DNA of 64,000 nucleotides from Asterella californica (taxonomy: Eukaryota > Streptophyta > Marchantiopsida > Marchantiales > Aytoniaceae). The stretch covers positions 17,531,001 to 17,595,000 of the forward strand of contig JAYKYS010000008.1 in assembly GCA_036924285.1 (NCBI GenBank). Reading direction: 5' to 3'. Both the position numbers and the translations under genes were made by a program. This document shows positions 38,075 through 48,047 of the stretch, one piece after another; within the stretch, counting starts at the first letter, position 1, and each line of letters starts with the position of its first letter. The notes below the pieces were generated by a model that was not told the DNA's origin, searched no databases, and saw nothing but the letters and a program-made list of their open reading frames with translations.

Positions 38075-38135
38075 CCAAAACGAAAGTTTTAGGACTTGAG
38101 TCCAAAACGAAAGTTTTAGGACTTGAGTCCAAAAC
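38075..38135 (+). repeat. 27-bp tandem repeat in the copia leader
   Basis: Two perfect 27-bp units start at 38075 and 38102 (each beginning CCAAAACGAAAGTTTTAGGA), followed by the first bases of a third. It lies in the untranslated leader between the primer site and gag. Confidence 0.9.
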
Positions 38136-38163
38136 TAATCCTGTTTCGAATAAGGGTGGAAAC

Positions 38164-38233
38164 GGTGGGCCCACCCTAGCTATTTGGTGGGCCCACCCCT
38201 AGCTATCATGGTGGGCCCACCCCTAGCTATTTG
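38164..38233 (+). repeat. Triple GGTGGGCCCACC palindrome repeat in the copia leader
   Basis: Three units of 22-24 bp start at 38164, 38186 and 38210. Each contains the perfect 12-bp palindrome GGTGGGCCCACC followed by CTAGCTAT. In RNA, such self-complementary loops can dimerise. A packaging or dimerisation role is inference. Confidence 0.9.
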
Positions 38234-38512
38234 AAAATTTCTGAAAATTTCAAGGGGTCGCACGCCCATTTTCGACCTCATTTGGTCTAGTTTCGACCTT
38301 TCTTGGTGTGTTCTTTCGACGTTTCCGTCATGTTTTGTACACCTACAGTTCGCGCACAGGTTCTTTTCTCGTTGTCGCTGCAGGAGGAGTTCGTGGAGTC
38401 GCCTCGTTGTGACTTGTGACAACTCTTGATCACGCGGTGGGGAGAGACGAGTTTCGTGCAGTTTCTGGGAGGTTTTCCGCGTACAGAACAGTGCAATTTC
38501 GACATTGCAGCT

Positions 38513-41500
38513 ATGGCGGAGTCTGTGTCTTTGATCACTGGAGAGAAACTCGACAAGAACAACTACCAAGTGTGGAAGTTCCGGATGAAGACTTTCCTGC
38601 AGGGACAAGATCTATGGGATCTTATCACTGAGGAGGAGAAAGCGCCTGAAGTGCCAATTTCTGATCCGAAATTCAAGGAGTGGAAGAAGCGCTCATATCA
38701 GGCTATTCACTACATCGCGCTGACAGTTTCAGCATCGATGATCGGTCACATCCAGGATTGTGATACGCCCAAGAAAGCTTGGGATGCACTCGCGCATCTG
38801 TTTCAATCCGGAACAGAGGCGCGGAAGCTGCAATTGCTGCAGCAGTTCAATACCGTGAAGAAGGGGTCGATGTGTATAAACGACTATGTGAACGGGGTCA
38901 AGCAGCTTGCGGATCAGCTATCTTCTGTCAAAGTCGAGATTGATCATACTGTCTTGATCGGAGCCACATTGCAGGGACTGCCTGCAGAGTACAAACAGTT
39001 CATAACATCGATTTCGACCAGAGAACCTCTTCCGCGGTTTGATGAGCTTGTTCCTATGATGTTAGGAGAGGAGGTGCGCCTACTGGGGAGTTCTACTTCG
39101 ACGGGTCAGCAAGAATCTGTCTATTTTGCAGGTTCTGGAGGATCTCGAGGTAGGGGTCGTGGCAAAGGTGCTGGACGTGGACGGGGTCGCGGACAGCAAC
39201 AGCAATCGCAGCAGAACCAGCAAAACCAGCAACAGTCTGGTGGTTCCAACAACAATCAGAGAAAAGCGCCTGGTTCCTGCAACTACTGCAAGAAACAAGG
39301 CCACAATGCGAATCAGTGCTACAAGAAGCAGAACGATCAGAGACAACACGACAACAACCCCCAACAAGGTAACAGCAACCAGCAAGGCTATGCAGTCACT
39401 GAGCATGTCTATTCGGAGCAGTTGCTGATTACTACGCATCAGAGTTATGCGGCTTTCGAGCCGCAGACTGACTGGGTGATCGACTCCGGCGCCACCAGTC
39501 ACATGACTCCCCATCGGGAGTGGTTTACTTCACTCGAGCCTGTGGAGACTCCACAGTTTATGGTCACAGGAAATGACACCAAGCACAAGATCCAGCACAA
39601 GGGTAACATTCCACTTGACATTCCTGCCTCAACGTTTACTGGTATACGGAATGTCTTACATGTACCTACATTGACTAGAAACCTGCTATCTGTAGGACAG
39701 TTGATAGAGCAGGGTCTGCAAGTGCGCTTCAATAAAGATGGATGCTTTATTGAAGATTCGAATGGCACTGTCATAGCTCGAGGTATCAAGAGTGGTAGGC
39801 TGTTTAAACTAGATGCATCTGCGCCTAAGTTACAGGCTGCCATGTATGGACAGAGTGGTCCAGTAGTGTCTGACATTGACATCTGGCACAAGCGAATTGG
39901 GCACATGAACTTTCAGAGGCTGAAAAGCCTTCCGAGTTCTGACCTGGTTACAGGTCTGCCCAAATTCGAATCCAGTGAGCCCACTGGAGTCTGTGCAGCA
40001 TGTCAATTTGGCAAGCAAGCTAGACAGCCCTTTAAGGGATCAGGTAGTAGAGCGAACAAGCTTCTGGAGCTTGTTCACACTGATGTATGGACTGCTTCTC
40101 AGCCAAGTATGACCGGTTTCCAGTACTTCGTGTCGTTCATTGATGATCATTCGCGTTATACTTGGATCTATTTATTGAGAAACAAGTCCTCTGCCGAAGT
40201 ACTGTCAGCATTTCAGACTTTCCGCAAGTTGGTGGAGAAACAGTCTGGAGCATCTATCCTCTGTCTAAGATCTGATGGAGGAGGCGAGTTTCTTTCTGGA
40301 GAGTTCGATGCATATCTGCGTGAGCATGGCATTCGACGCCAGAAGACCTGCAGTTACAGTCCGCAGCAGAACGGGGTTGCGGAGCGCAAGAATCGACACA
40401 TAGCAGAAGCTGCTCGTGCGATGTTGAACGAGAAGACCATGCCTAGACCTTACTGGGCAGAAGCTGTTTCATGTGCGGTGTATCTGATGAACCGGACGCC
40501 TACAGCGGCAGTCCACAGCAAGACACCGATGGAGGTCTTCACAGGCAGTAAGCCTGATTACTCTTTCCTTAAAGTTTTCGGATGTATCTGTTATGTGCAC
40601 ATACCTGATGAAAGACGTAAGAAACTAGATCCGAAAGCAGATAGATGTATCTTCCTTGGTTATGCTTCTGATACGAAAGGATATAGGTGCTACAATCCTT
40701 CGTCCAAGCAGTTCTACATCAGTAGAGATGTCGTTTTTGATGAGCTACAGTCTTGGTTTGCACCTGCACCTGTGATAGCCATCCCTGTACCTACTGTAGA
40801 ACCAAGGAGTCAGTCCACTGTAGTACCTCAGAGTAGTACGTTGAGTGGAGGATCTGGAGAAGTCACTGATTCCATATCAGAATCGGTTGCACATAGAGCT
40901 GATGTTAACGCTGGAGTCCACTTAACACAGCCTAGTGGAACTAGTGTAGTTTCTACACAGGATGAGCGCGTGCTATTGCAGCGTATGTTTGACTCATCCA
41001 GATATGTGGATCTTCCACATCCACTGGATACTTTGTCCCAGACCTTGGCGTCTACGTCAGATCAGTTGCAAGGGGAGGTGACTAGTGCACCAATTACCTC
41101 TCGTAGATCTGAGCGGCCAAAACATCCAGTGAGTAGGTATATGCATGAAGGTTTTCTTGCTGCGCACCATGCATATATGGCCAATGTTCTTCAGGAACAG
41201 GAACCGAGTTCGCTTGAGGAGGCGATGCACAAGGCCCAATGGGTAAGTGCTATGGAAGCTGAACTTGCTGCGCTTCATCACCAACAGACTTGGGAGTTGG
41301 TAGACTTACCTCAGGGTAAGAAAGCGATTGGTTGCAGGTGGGTTTTCAAGGTCAAGCGCAACTCGGATGGTACCGTGTGTCGGTACAAGGCCAGATTGGT
41401 AGCTAAGGGCTACGCACAGCAACATGGAGTGGATTTTGAGGAGACCTTTGCTCCTGTTGCGAAGATGGTGACTATTCGGACAGCAGTTGCAGTTGCAACT

Positions 41501-42799
41501 CAGAAAGGTTGGAAGATGCACCAGATGGACTTCAAGAACGCTTTCCTCAACGGCGATCTTGAGGAGGAGGTCTACATGCAGCAACCTCCTGGTTATGAGG
41601 ATCCTATGTTCCCTTCCCGTGTATGTAAGTTACGGAAGGCTCTCTATGGTCTGAAACAAGCACCAAGAGCATGGTATGCAAAGATCAATTCTTATTTGCA
41701 GTCTCTTGGGTTCCAGCTTTGTAGTTCAGACTCTACCTTGTATTCATTGAGAATACGAGACCGGATTGTTGTGATCACCATCTATGTTGATGACTTGATC
41801 ATTACCGGTAACTTTGAGGAGCTTATTTCCCAGATCAAGGATCACTTGAAATCCGAGTTCGAGATGATGGACTTAGGAGAACTCAAGTACTTCCTTGCTG
41901 TGGAGTTCATTAGAGATGGGAAGGATGTTTGGCTTGTACAGCGACAGTATGCTCTCAGTATGCTTGAGAGATTTGGTATGCTTGATTGCAAACCCATTGC
42001 TACACCATTAGAGCAAGGGGTAAAGCTAGGAGCAGAGGATGGTGAGTTGTTGGATGATCCACGCATGTACAGACAGATGGTTGGAAGTCTTATCTACCTG
42101 ACCATCACCAGACCAGACTTGAGTTATGCTGTCGGTCTGATTAGTCAGTTCATGCAGTCACCACGGAGACCACACTTTGAGGCTGTCAAGCGGATCCTCC
42201 GCTACGTGAAGTTCTCGATGCAGTACGGACTTCACTATCGATACGGTGGACCATTGTTGTTACATGGCTACACAGATGCTGATTGGGCAGGAAGTGCCGA
42301 CAGGAGATCCACGTCAGGTTACGCTTTTGGACTTGGAAGCGCTGCTATAAGCTGGGCTTCTAAGAAGCAACCCACTGTTGCTTTGTCGTCCACGGAAGCA
42401 GAGTATCGAGGAGCAACGAACGCAACATGCGAATCAATTTGGCTTCGGTGTCTGCTATCTGATATTGGTGTGGAGTGTACAGATCCTGTTGTTGTATATA
42501 CAGACAACATTAGCAGCATAAAGTTAGCTAGTAATCCTGTTTTCCATGCTAGGACGAAGCACATTGAGGTGCACTATCACTTTATTAGAGAGAAGGTCCT
42601 TGCAGGAGAGATTGAGCTCAGTTACGTGAGCACAGGAGATCAGGTTGCCGATATCTTCACTAAGGCGTTGCCTAGAGATAAGTTTGATGCTTTCAGACAT
42701 TGTCTAGGAGTACAGGATGTAGAGATGAGCTTGAAGGGGAGTGTTGATATAGTCCCAAGCTCTAGTAGATCGACGGCTACCATTAGCCGGAGTGGTTAG
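38513..42799 (+). CDS. Copia gag-pol polyprotein
   Basis: The frame is open from 38426, but I choose ATG 38513 because it gives the usual gag start (MAESVSLITGEKL followed by NNYQVWKFRM), 1428 residues. In the numbering of the longer frame: gag UBN2-like region about 40-230, then a basic RG/Q-rich tract. The zinc knuckle C-x2-C-x4-H-x4-C is at 285-298, and the protease D-S-G at 353-355. The integrase zinc finger is H488/H493/C523/C526 and the DD35E triad D553, D617, E653. Reverse transcriptase has D1035 and YVDD at 1120-1123. RNase H has D1284, E1324 and D1360, then TKHI. All key residues are present and there is no frameshift. The last 18 residues are encoded inside the 3-prime LTR. The polyprotein would be cut by its own protease and assemble into cytoplasmic virus-like particles for reverse transcription and reintegration. 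Confidence 0.95.
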   Translation: MAESVSLITGEKLDKNNYQVWKFRMKTFLQGQDLWDLITEEEKAPEVPISDPKFKEWKKRSYQAIHYIALTVSASMIGHIQDCDTPKKAWDALAHLFQSGTEARKLQLLQQFNTVKKGSMCINDYVNGVKQLADQLSSVKVEIDHTVLIGATLQGLPAEYKQFITSISTREPLPRFDELVPMMLGEEVRLLGSSTSTGQQESVYFAGSGGSRGRGRGKGAGRGRGRGQQQQSQQNQQNQQQSGGSNNNQRKAPGSCNYCKKQGHNANQCYKKQNDQRQHDNNPQQGNSNQQGYAVTEHVYSEQLLITTHQSYAAFEPQTDWVIDSGATSHMTPHREWFTSLEPVETPQFMVTGNDTKHKIQHKGNIPLDIPASTFTGIRNVLHVPTLTRNLLSVGQLIEQGLQVRFNKDGCFIEDSNGTVIARGIKSGRLFKLDASAPKLQAAMYGQSGPVVSDIDIWHKRIGHMNFQRLKSLPSSDLVTGLPKFESSEPTGVCAACQFGKQARQPFKGSGSRANKLLELVHTDVWTASQPSMTGFQYFVSFIDDHSRYTWIYLLRNKSSAEVLSAFQTFRKLVEKQSGASILCLRSDGGGEFLSGEFDAYLREHGIRRQKTCSYSPQQNGVAERKNRHIAEAARAMLNEKTMPRPYWAEAVSCAVYLMNRTPTAAVHSKTPMEVFTGSKPDYSFLKVFGCICYVHIPDERRKKLDPKADRCIFLGYASDTKGYRCYNPSSKQFYISRDVVFDELQSWFAPAPVIAIPVPTVEPRSQSTVVPQSSTLSGGSGEVTDSISESVAHRADVNAGVHLTQPSGTSVVSTQDERVLLQRMFDSSRYVDLPHPLDTLSQTLASTSDQLQGEVTSAPITSRRSERPKHPVSRYMHEGFLAAHHAYMANVLQEQEPSSLEEAMHKAQWVSAMEAELAALHHQQTWELVDLPQGKKAIGCRWVFKVKRNSDGTVCRYKARLVAKGYAQQHGVDFEETFAPVAKMVTIRTAVAVATQKGWKMHQMDFKNAFLNGDLEEEVYMQQPPGYEDPMFPSRVCKLRKALYGLKQAPRAWYAKINSYLQSLGFQLCSSDSTLYSLRIRDRIVVITIYVDDLIITGNFEELISQIKDHLKSEFEMMDLGELKYFLAVEFIRDGKDVWLVQRQYALSMLERFGMLDCKPIATPLEQGVKLGAEDGELLDDPRMYRQMVGSLIYLTITRPDLSYAVGLISQFMQSPRRPHFEAVKRILRYVKFSMQYGLHYRYGGPLLLHGYTDADWAGSADRRSTSGYAFGLGSAAISWASKKQPTVALSSTEAEYRGATNATCESIWLRCLLSDIGVECTDPVVVYTDNISSIKLASNPVFHARTKHIEVHYHFIREKVLAGEIELSYVSTGDQVADIFTKALPRDKFDAFRHCLGVQDVEMSLKGSVDIVPSSSRSTATISRSG
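42733..42741 (+). other. Polypurine tract
   Basis: GAAGGGGAG directly before the 3-prime LTR, where plus-strand DNA synthesis is primed. It lies inside the coding frame. Confidence 0.85.
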
Positions 42800-42970
42800 G
42801 GTTGTTAGAGTTAGTTAGAGGGCTAACCCACCATTAGGGTTTCCCTTGTACTCACCTCCACTATATATACAGAGAGAGGCAAAGCCTCTCTCATCTCATT
42901 CCTATTTTACTTCCTTGTCTACTCGCTCTCTCTCTTCTTGGAGTGTCCTCGAAGTATCGATCTTTCTACA
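42742..42970 (+). repeat. Copia 3-prime LTR
   Basis: 229 bp, identical by eye to the 5-prime LTR. Its first 58 bp also encode the end of gag-pol and the stop codon. Confidence 0.96.
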
Positions 42971-42975
42971 TCCGT
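42971..42975. repeat. Target-site duplication TCCGT (right)
   Basis: Second copy of the 5-bp duplication made by integration. Confidence 0.95.
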
Positions 42976-44050
42976 GAGTATATTTGTAGGTACCAAAGGA
43001 TGGCGATTGTTAAATCAGATTATCTTAGACAAGTACTTTTGTATAGTCACGAGTAGTATATATACTCATGCATACTTGAGGATCATATGCATTCCAATCC
43101 CTGGGGTAGAGAGAAGGAAAAAGAGATACATCAATCGAGAACTACACCTTTATCAAGACATAATCCATAATCAGAGTACACTAGCACACAGTCCAGAATA
43201 GAAATTTACTTGCTCCACTCTCTAGAAGGAAGGATGAACTCGATCCATCCTCTCTTAGAGAATAGCTACTTGATCAACCCCAGAACTGGTAGCAAACCGT
43301 CCTCCAGGTTACCATGACTTGTCACATGTAAATTTCAGATTTAGTACCAAGATGTTTAGTGAAGGATAAGCGGACGAGTTCACAAGGTGCACTCATTGTT
43401 AGTCGAGAGCTGTGCATGTCGATGGAGCTGCAGTGGAGATTAGCTTTCTTGTGCTAACAGCGCTCCGAGAACACACCACTTGCTGAAATTAAAGTTAGAT
43501 GGGTGGAAAACACACTAACAGATTTAGTCATTTGGATTTTTCTTTCAAATCATCAGGCACTGTAACAAGTCAGTAATCTTCCTGACTTAAAGGTGACCTG
43601 TACATTTGACACGATGAGTAAATCGAGTCCATCATTCCTTCTGGGAGGTGGAGCAAGTATAAAACCGCATTCCAAAGAGTATAAGATCGAGCTCTAGGTA
43701 TCAAAGAGACATTACTTTATGTTGAACATTCATTTATTACCTAACTTTTTTCACAAAAAAAGTAAATAATAAATTAATACGCATGTCATGCAAATCCTTA
43801 ATGGTAGATTTAGCACCAGAGTAAATTTTGTTCTTATATGTAGGGAGACCTTGTTGTAGTCATATTTTTCATGGAGAAAGATTGTTTCGTTGTAAATGTC
43901 TCTCATTATAGTCACTAGCACACTATATAAACCGCAAGTTGGAAAAATAGAGTATAAAAGAATATGATTATATGAAGGTGAGAATTTCCAAGCAAAATAG
44001 ATATTATGTCATAACTTCTGAATCTATTATACCTTCTGGTGACGGTATAG
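42976..44050. other. Gene-free stretch
   Basis: No supported gene. It contains one degenerate TTATTACCTAAC stem-loop near 43731-43775 (see the related hairpins at 45921 and 56391). Confidence 0.4.
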
Positions 44051-44059
44051 CACCCTCCA
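44051..44059. repeat. 9-bp target-site duplication CACCCTCCA (left)
   Basis: The identical nonamer occurs at 44434-44442, directly outside the inverted repeats of the element between them. Confidence 0.9.
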
Positions 44060-44433
44060 GGGAAATTGGCTTGATCATACCCCCAGTAGGTTTCGTGAGC
44101 TTGATCATACCCCTCTTAACGTTTGGTTGCTTGATCATACCCCTGACGGATTATTGACAGTCGAACCAGTCACTTTATCTTTTGGTTCATCATTTTAGTA
44201 CTTTCAACCTCGACTAAATATCACTGTTCTTCAAAATATTTGGCATTAAAGACGCGTTAGACTATCTATATTCTCAGTTCTTTAATATGTGCAGTTTCAA
44301 ATCTGAATAACATCACAAAGTGACTGGTTTTACAGGCAATAGCCGGTCAGGGGTGGGATCAAGCCAGACATCGTTAAGAGGGGTATGATCAAGCTCACGA
44401 AACCTACTGGGGGTATGATCAAGCCAATTTCCC
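44060..44433. mobile_element. Mutator-like non-autonomous TIR element, copy A (374 bp)
   Basis: The terminal inverted repeats begin GGGAAATTGGCTTGATCATA. They are identical for the first 62 bp and remain similar to about 117 bp. They are flanked by the perfect 9-bp duplication CACCCTCCA. Long TIRs with 9-bp duplications are the hallmark of Mutator-like elements. Within the left TIR, GCTTGATCATACCC recurs three times at an exact 30-bp step (44069, 44099, 44129), mirrored in the right TIR. The centre is short and non-coding, so mobilisation would need a transposase from elsewhere. Confidence 0.88.
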
Positions 44434-44442
44434 CACCCTCCA
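44434..44442. repeat. 9-bp target-site duplication CACCCTCCA (right)
   Basis: Second copy of the nonamer generated on insertion of the element at 44060-44433. Confidence 0.9.
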
Positions 44443-45859
44443 TCGCTCGAAACAGCTCTACCGCTGCCGCAGCGGCTGTAGTTGCTGCTGTCGCTGCACT
44501 CTCGATTTCTTTCTAATCGCTGCTTCTCTTCTTGCTTCTCTGGTTTTTCTTTCTAATCTTTCTAATTGTCTTCAGGGCTATGTCTATGGACTACTGAAAG
44601 TATTATACACCATCTTTTGCTGTACATAGATTTTATTCTGTAGCTAATATGTTATGCAGAAGAAACAGCAGGGCGCATGGACAAAACTTCGAAGCCTGCA
44701 GCTTGAGCATGCAGCGGATCATCACGGCGAGCTTTATGTAGAGGTGTATGAATATTTTGTAAATGTTGACAATATCTTCATTGTTATGAACACAGTGGAC
44801 GCTATCAATTGACTTCAAACTCTCTACATAAATTTCTTGCTGGATTTTCTCAGTATCTCTCACGAAAATAAATATCTCTCAGTTCTCACAGTCACAGCGC
44901 CGTATGTATGTGACTTCTGCAGCTGACAATAAAAGAAAATTTTTGTTATTTACTTGCTCGTCTCTTTCATACCTGTTTCATACACACGTGAAGGTACGTC
45001 CTCCATCTGCAGATTTATGAGTGCCAAGCACGTCCTAGATGAGGATCCGTAATATTGACGAGTAGTGACAGCTAAGAACGCGACCCAATGAATGTTTAGA
45101 ATTCAGCTATTACTTGTTGCAAAAGAGTAGTGTAAGATTCAAATAATTTGAATTATAATATTTATTTACAAATATAGTGAAAAGAAGATTCACAACTACT
45201 TACAAACCTGCCTTTGAAGAAATTACATCTATTCTGCTTGTGGACTTTAGGAAGTCTTCTCTCTTAGCTTTGACACTCTTGTTAAACCACCAGTGCCTCT
45301 ATAAAAGATGCATACTGGCATCCTGCTTACGTGGCATTATGCCGCGTACAGCCAAGCTGCACCGAACAGTGACCAAAGGTCTTCTACGGGAATTTGTTTT
45401 CAGGCCTGAGCGCATCACAAGGACAGAAGGGTCTCATCTTTCAAAGCTGTGCTGCTAGGGTTAGTAGACTTTTCTCAAAATTGATAATAAATAAAAACAT
45501 GACAGCTGTATGTAATCTCCTGGGTAAACCCACCTCCGTCTATTTTTCGTGATCGTGACTAAACTGTTTAGCGGTGGATTAACCCACCGCTAATATAGGG
45601 CCTATATGGTTTAATACATGAAAATGAAGGAGTTTTAGGACGCTAGTTCCCTTTTGACTTGTTTTGTTTGCATGCGAGTGGTGGAGATAAGATAAATAAT
45701 AAGATCTATAGAGATGATGGGGAGATGAGAGACTGCTGGAGCATAAAATCATAGTTACAAAAGTAAAAGTTTCACTGAAATAATCATTCTGGTTTATGAT
45801 CAATCTTTCCCCGAAAAAACAATAGGTTTTAAATAAAATCATAAATATAAATAGGCATG

Positions 45860-45882
45860 TATATATATATATATATATATAT
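45860..45882. repeat. (AT)n microsatellite
   Basis: About 11 AT dinucleotides, directly followed by TTCACCCTCTCC of the dispersed stem-loop repeat. Confidence 0.9.
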
Positions 45883-45920
45883 TCACCCTCTCCATTTTCC
45901 GAAGGGGTTTCATGCTCCAT

Positions 45921-45968
45921 TAATTTATTACCTAGCTCTTCTTGACAAAAGGGTTAGGTAATAAATTA
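45921..45968. repeat. Stem-loop repeat TTATTACCTAAC...GTTAGGTAATAA
   Basis: Arms of about 20 bp (left starting TAATTTATTACCTAGCTC, right AAGGGTTAGGTAATAAATTA) pair with few mismatches around a TTGACA-like loop. Related, more degenerate stem-loops occur near 43731-43775, 48476-48505 and 56391-56425, so this is a dispersed family. Confidence 0.65.
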
Positions 45969-46291
45969 ACAGTTATCATAAATTAATGATTTTATTCTTT
46001 TGCCCCCCCTCGGAAATGCGTGCTCACGTGCTTCACTTATGAGTTCTATTTGGATGTTGCCATGACTCTTCATCCTTCTAACACTTAACATTATAAACAA
46101 ATCTATATTTAATATTTAATATTTAAATAAAATAAATAACAAAGAAAGAGGTAGAAAATCAGAAAACACTCTCCGATCTGACTCTACGTCTCCAAAAGTA
46201 TTTACCGATTCTACTACGGAAAGCCATCTGTTTTCTCTATTTTATTCTTGTTACCCCGATTATCCTTTTCTCTTCTTTCTCTCTTTCTTTT

Positions 46292-46293
<2 letters not shown>

Positions 46294-46330
<37 letters not shown>
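46294..46330 (-). repeat. Poly(T) run of 37 bp
   Basis: Uninterrupted T tract after a CT-rich lead. It could be a simple repeat, or the poly(A) tail of a minus-strand retroposed sequence lying to its right. No source gene was recognised. Confidence 0.9.
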
Positions 46331-47696
46331 CCTCAGCCGAAACGTCGTTTTGGATGTAGACTTGACCCAGTCCATCTAGATTCAGATGGAGTGAGGTGAA
46401 TAGTAGTAATAAGCATCATTTCCACTTGGCGCACTGCGCTCGTCGATCTGCGGTCGTAGGCGCAATGATCCACTTGTTGGTGTCTGAGTCCACTGGATAT
46501 AACAAATATCCACAGTGATCGTTTGAATCTCCAACGATCACCTTTTTCTTGCTTGCTTCGTGTGTTTGACCGGGAGCTGCTTACAGTTTTGGTGTTCGAT
46601 CTGGTCTCCCCCCGTTGATGATATTTCTGCTATCGTGGTCCCGGTGATCGGACTCAACTTGACTGTATATGTACGTATCTCCTCGTGGGGACCAAATGGT
46701 TGGAGTAGAGCCACAAGAGAGACAAAGGCAATGATTTCCTCCATACCTATGCTGACTTCACGAACTGGTCAACCCTCCAGCGTGCCTTTGCAAGCAAACG
46801 GACGGAGTTGAAGGGCCTAGGGAAACTCCTAAGACGTAGAGGTGGACTTCTGTGCAGGACCCACTAGGAATTTACCCGTAAGAGTCCTGTAGAGTCTAAA
46901 AGGAGCCATTAGAATAATAGGGGTGTCAAAGTTAAGAAGAATAACTTTTAACAGCAGAGAGAAAAAATTCATAGTTTCATTATGAGTAATTTTGTATAGA
47001 ACTGTGGTTTATTTTGTGATTGGACGCTATGATCTTTGTATTATTTTTTCATTTCTCACACTGAGAATAAGTACTTAGTGCAGTAGATTCGTTACTGCAA
47101 AAAAAAAAGCCAGACGAAAAGAGTGGAAATCTATTAAGAAAACAGTCAATCGTTAATAGTTTGCAGCGCATGCACCTCCAACCGTACCCGTAAAAGATTA
47201 AACCTACGACTTTTTTCTATCATGAATTGATGACAAATTATCTTCACGTACATCAGTAAAAAAGTTATACTCAATCTCCAGATACTCTATTCGATTCTCT
47301 CTCTCCACTGCTCAAGTTCACGCGTGTGATTTGCTAAAATGTAACACCATTACTCGGTCCAAAACATACTGGACTAATTTAAAATCTAGTGTGTGGTCCG
47401 CATAGACCTGGAGGTCTAAAAGTAAGTTCGGTATTCGGATACAATTGCCCCTTTTGAAATACAAGAGGATTAGAGTGGTATTTTAGTTTTTCATTTAAAA
47501 TGACAAGTATGCAAAAATGGAAATTTTCTTAACCAGTTACATTTCTAATGGGGTGTAAACGTTTTGCACTGAACATCCAGTACAATTATTTCGCTCACGG
47601 TGTCAAAATCTTAAAGAAAATTTTGGATAAATGCAAGAGTCTCACCCTTAAGTACAATTTTCTCATAAGTGCAATTTGCATCTATAGAAGTTTACA

Positions 47697-48047
47697 TAGA
47701 TTTACTTAATCACACCTCTAATATGTTTGTTGGACTTGACCTCATCTCTCTTAACATTGCAGTACTTGACTGCACTTTTGACTGGTAACAGTAGGTTTAT
47801 CATCACGTGAAGACGTTGCACAAGACAAGTAAAAAATCACGGGTTGATAATATGTGATAAACAGTTTTTAAATGAAATTTTCATGCATTACATTACTGAC
47901 AACATGCACGTCTCTCATTCAGATGACATGGCATTTTGACCTGCTGAACCTGTTATTGCTAGTAATCAGTACGATCATGTAATGCGATGTTAAGAGGAAC
48001 AGAGTCAAGTCCAAAAAATGCATCAATGGTACAATCAAGTAAATTTT
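47697..48047. mobile_element. Mutator-like TIR element, copy B (about 350 bp)
   Basis: The left end reads AGATTTACTTAATCACACC and the right end, read on the minus strand, AAATTTACTTGATTGTACC. Both continue through GGACTTGAC, CTCTTAACAT and related words. ACTTAATC/ACTTGACC/ACTTGACT recur at 47704, 47734 and 47764, an exact 30-bp step as in copy A. The CTCTTAAC word occupies the same place in both copies. No target duplication was identified, and the ends are good to a few bases. Confidence 0.72.

Larger units (their letters stand above)
37530..42970 (+). mobile_element. Full-length Ty1-copia LTR retrotransposon
   Basis: The 5441-bp element has 229-bp LTRs (37530-37758 and 42742-42970) starting TGTTGATATAG and ending TTTCTACA. 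A 5-bp duplication TCCGT flanks it. A TGGTATCAGAGC primer site follows the 5-prime LTR and a GAAGGGGAG polypurine tract precedes the 3-prime LTR. One long gag-pol frame has protease, integrase, reverse transcriptase and RNase H in that order, and integrase before reverse transcriptase defines copia. I found no difference between the LTRs by eye and no stop in the frame, so the insertion should be young and may still be autonomous. The lineage within copia was not assigned. Confidence 0.97.
44443..47696. other. Repeat-bearing gene-free stretch
   Basis: No supported gene. It holds an AT microsatellite (45860-45882), the stem-loop at 45921-45968, and a 37-bp T run (46294-46330) that might be the reverse-oriented tail of a retroposed sequence. 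Frames at 46538-46811 on both strands shadow each other and have no domain. Confidence 0.4.

Noticed and set aside
39080..39514. Leu/Val-rich antisense frame in the copia gag region
   Set aside because: Shadow of the Gln/Asn-rich gag tract, whose complement reads as Leu/Val codons; not a membrane protein.
44060..44142. 30-bp repeats as a transcription-factor operator array
   Set aside because: The repeats lie inside terminal inverted repeats flanked by a 9-bp target duplication, so they are better explained as transposon ends.
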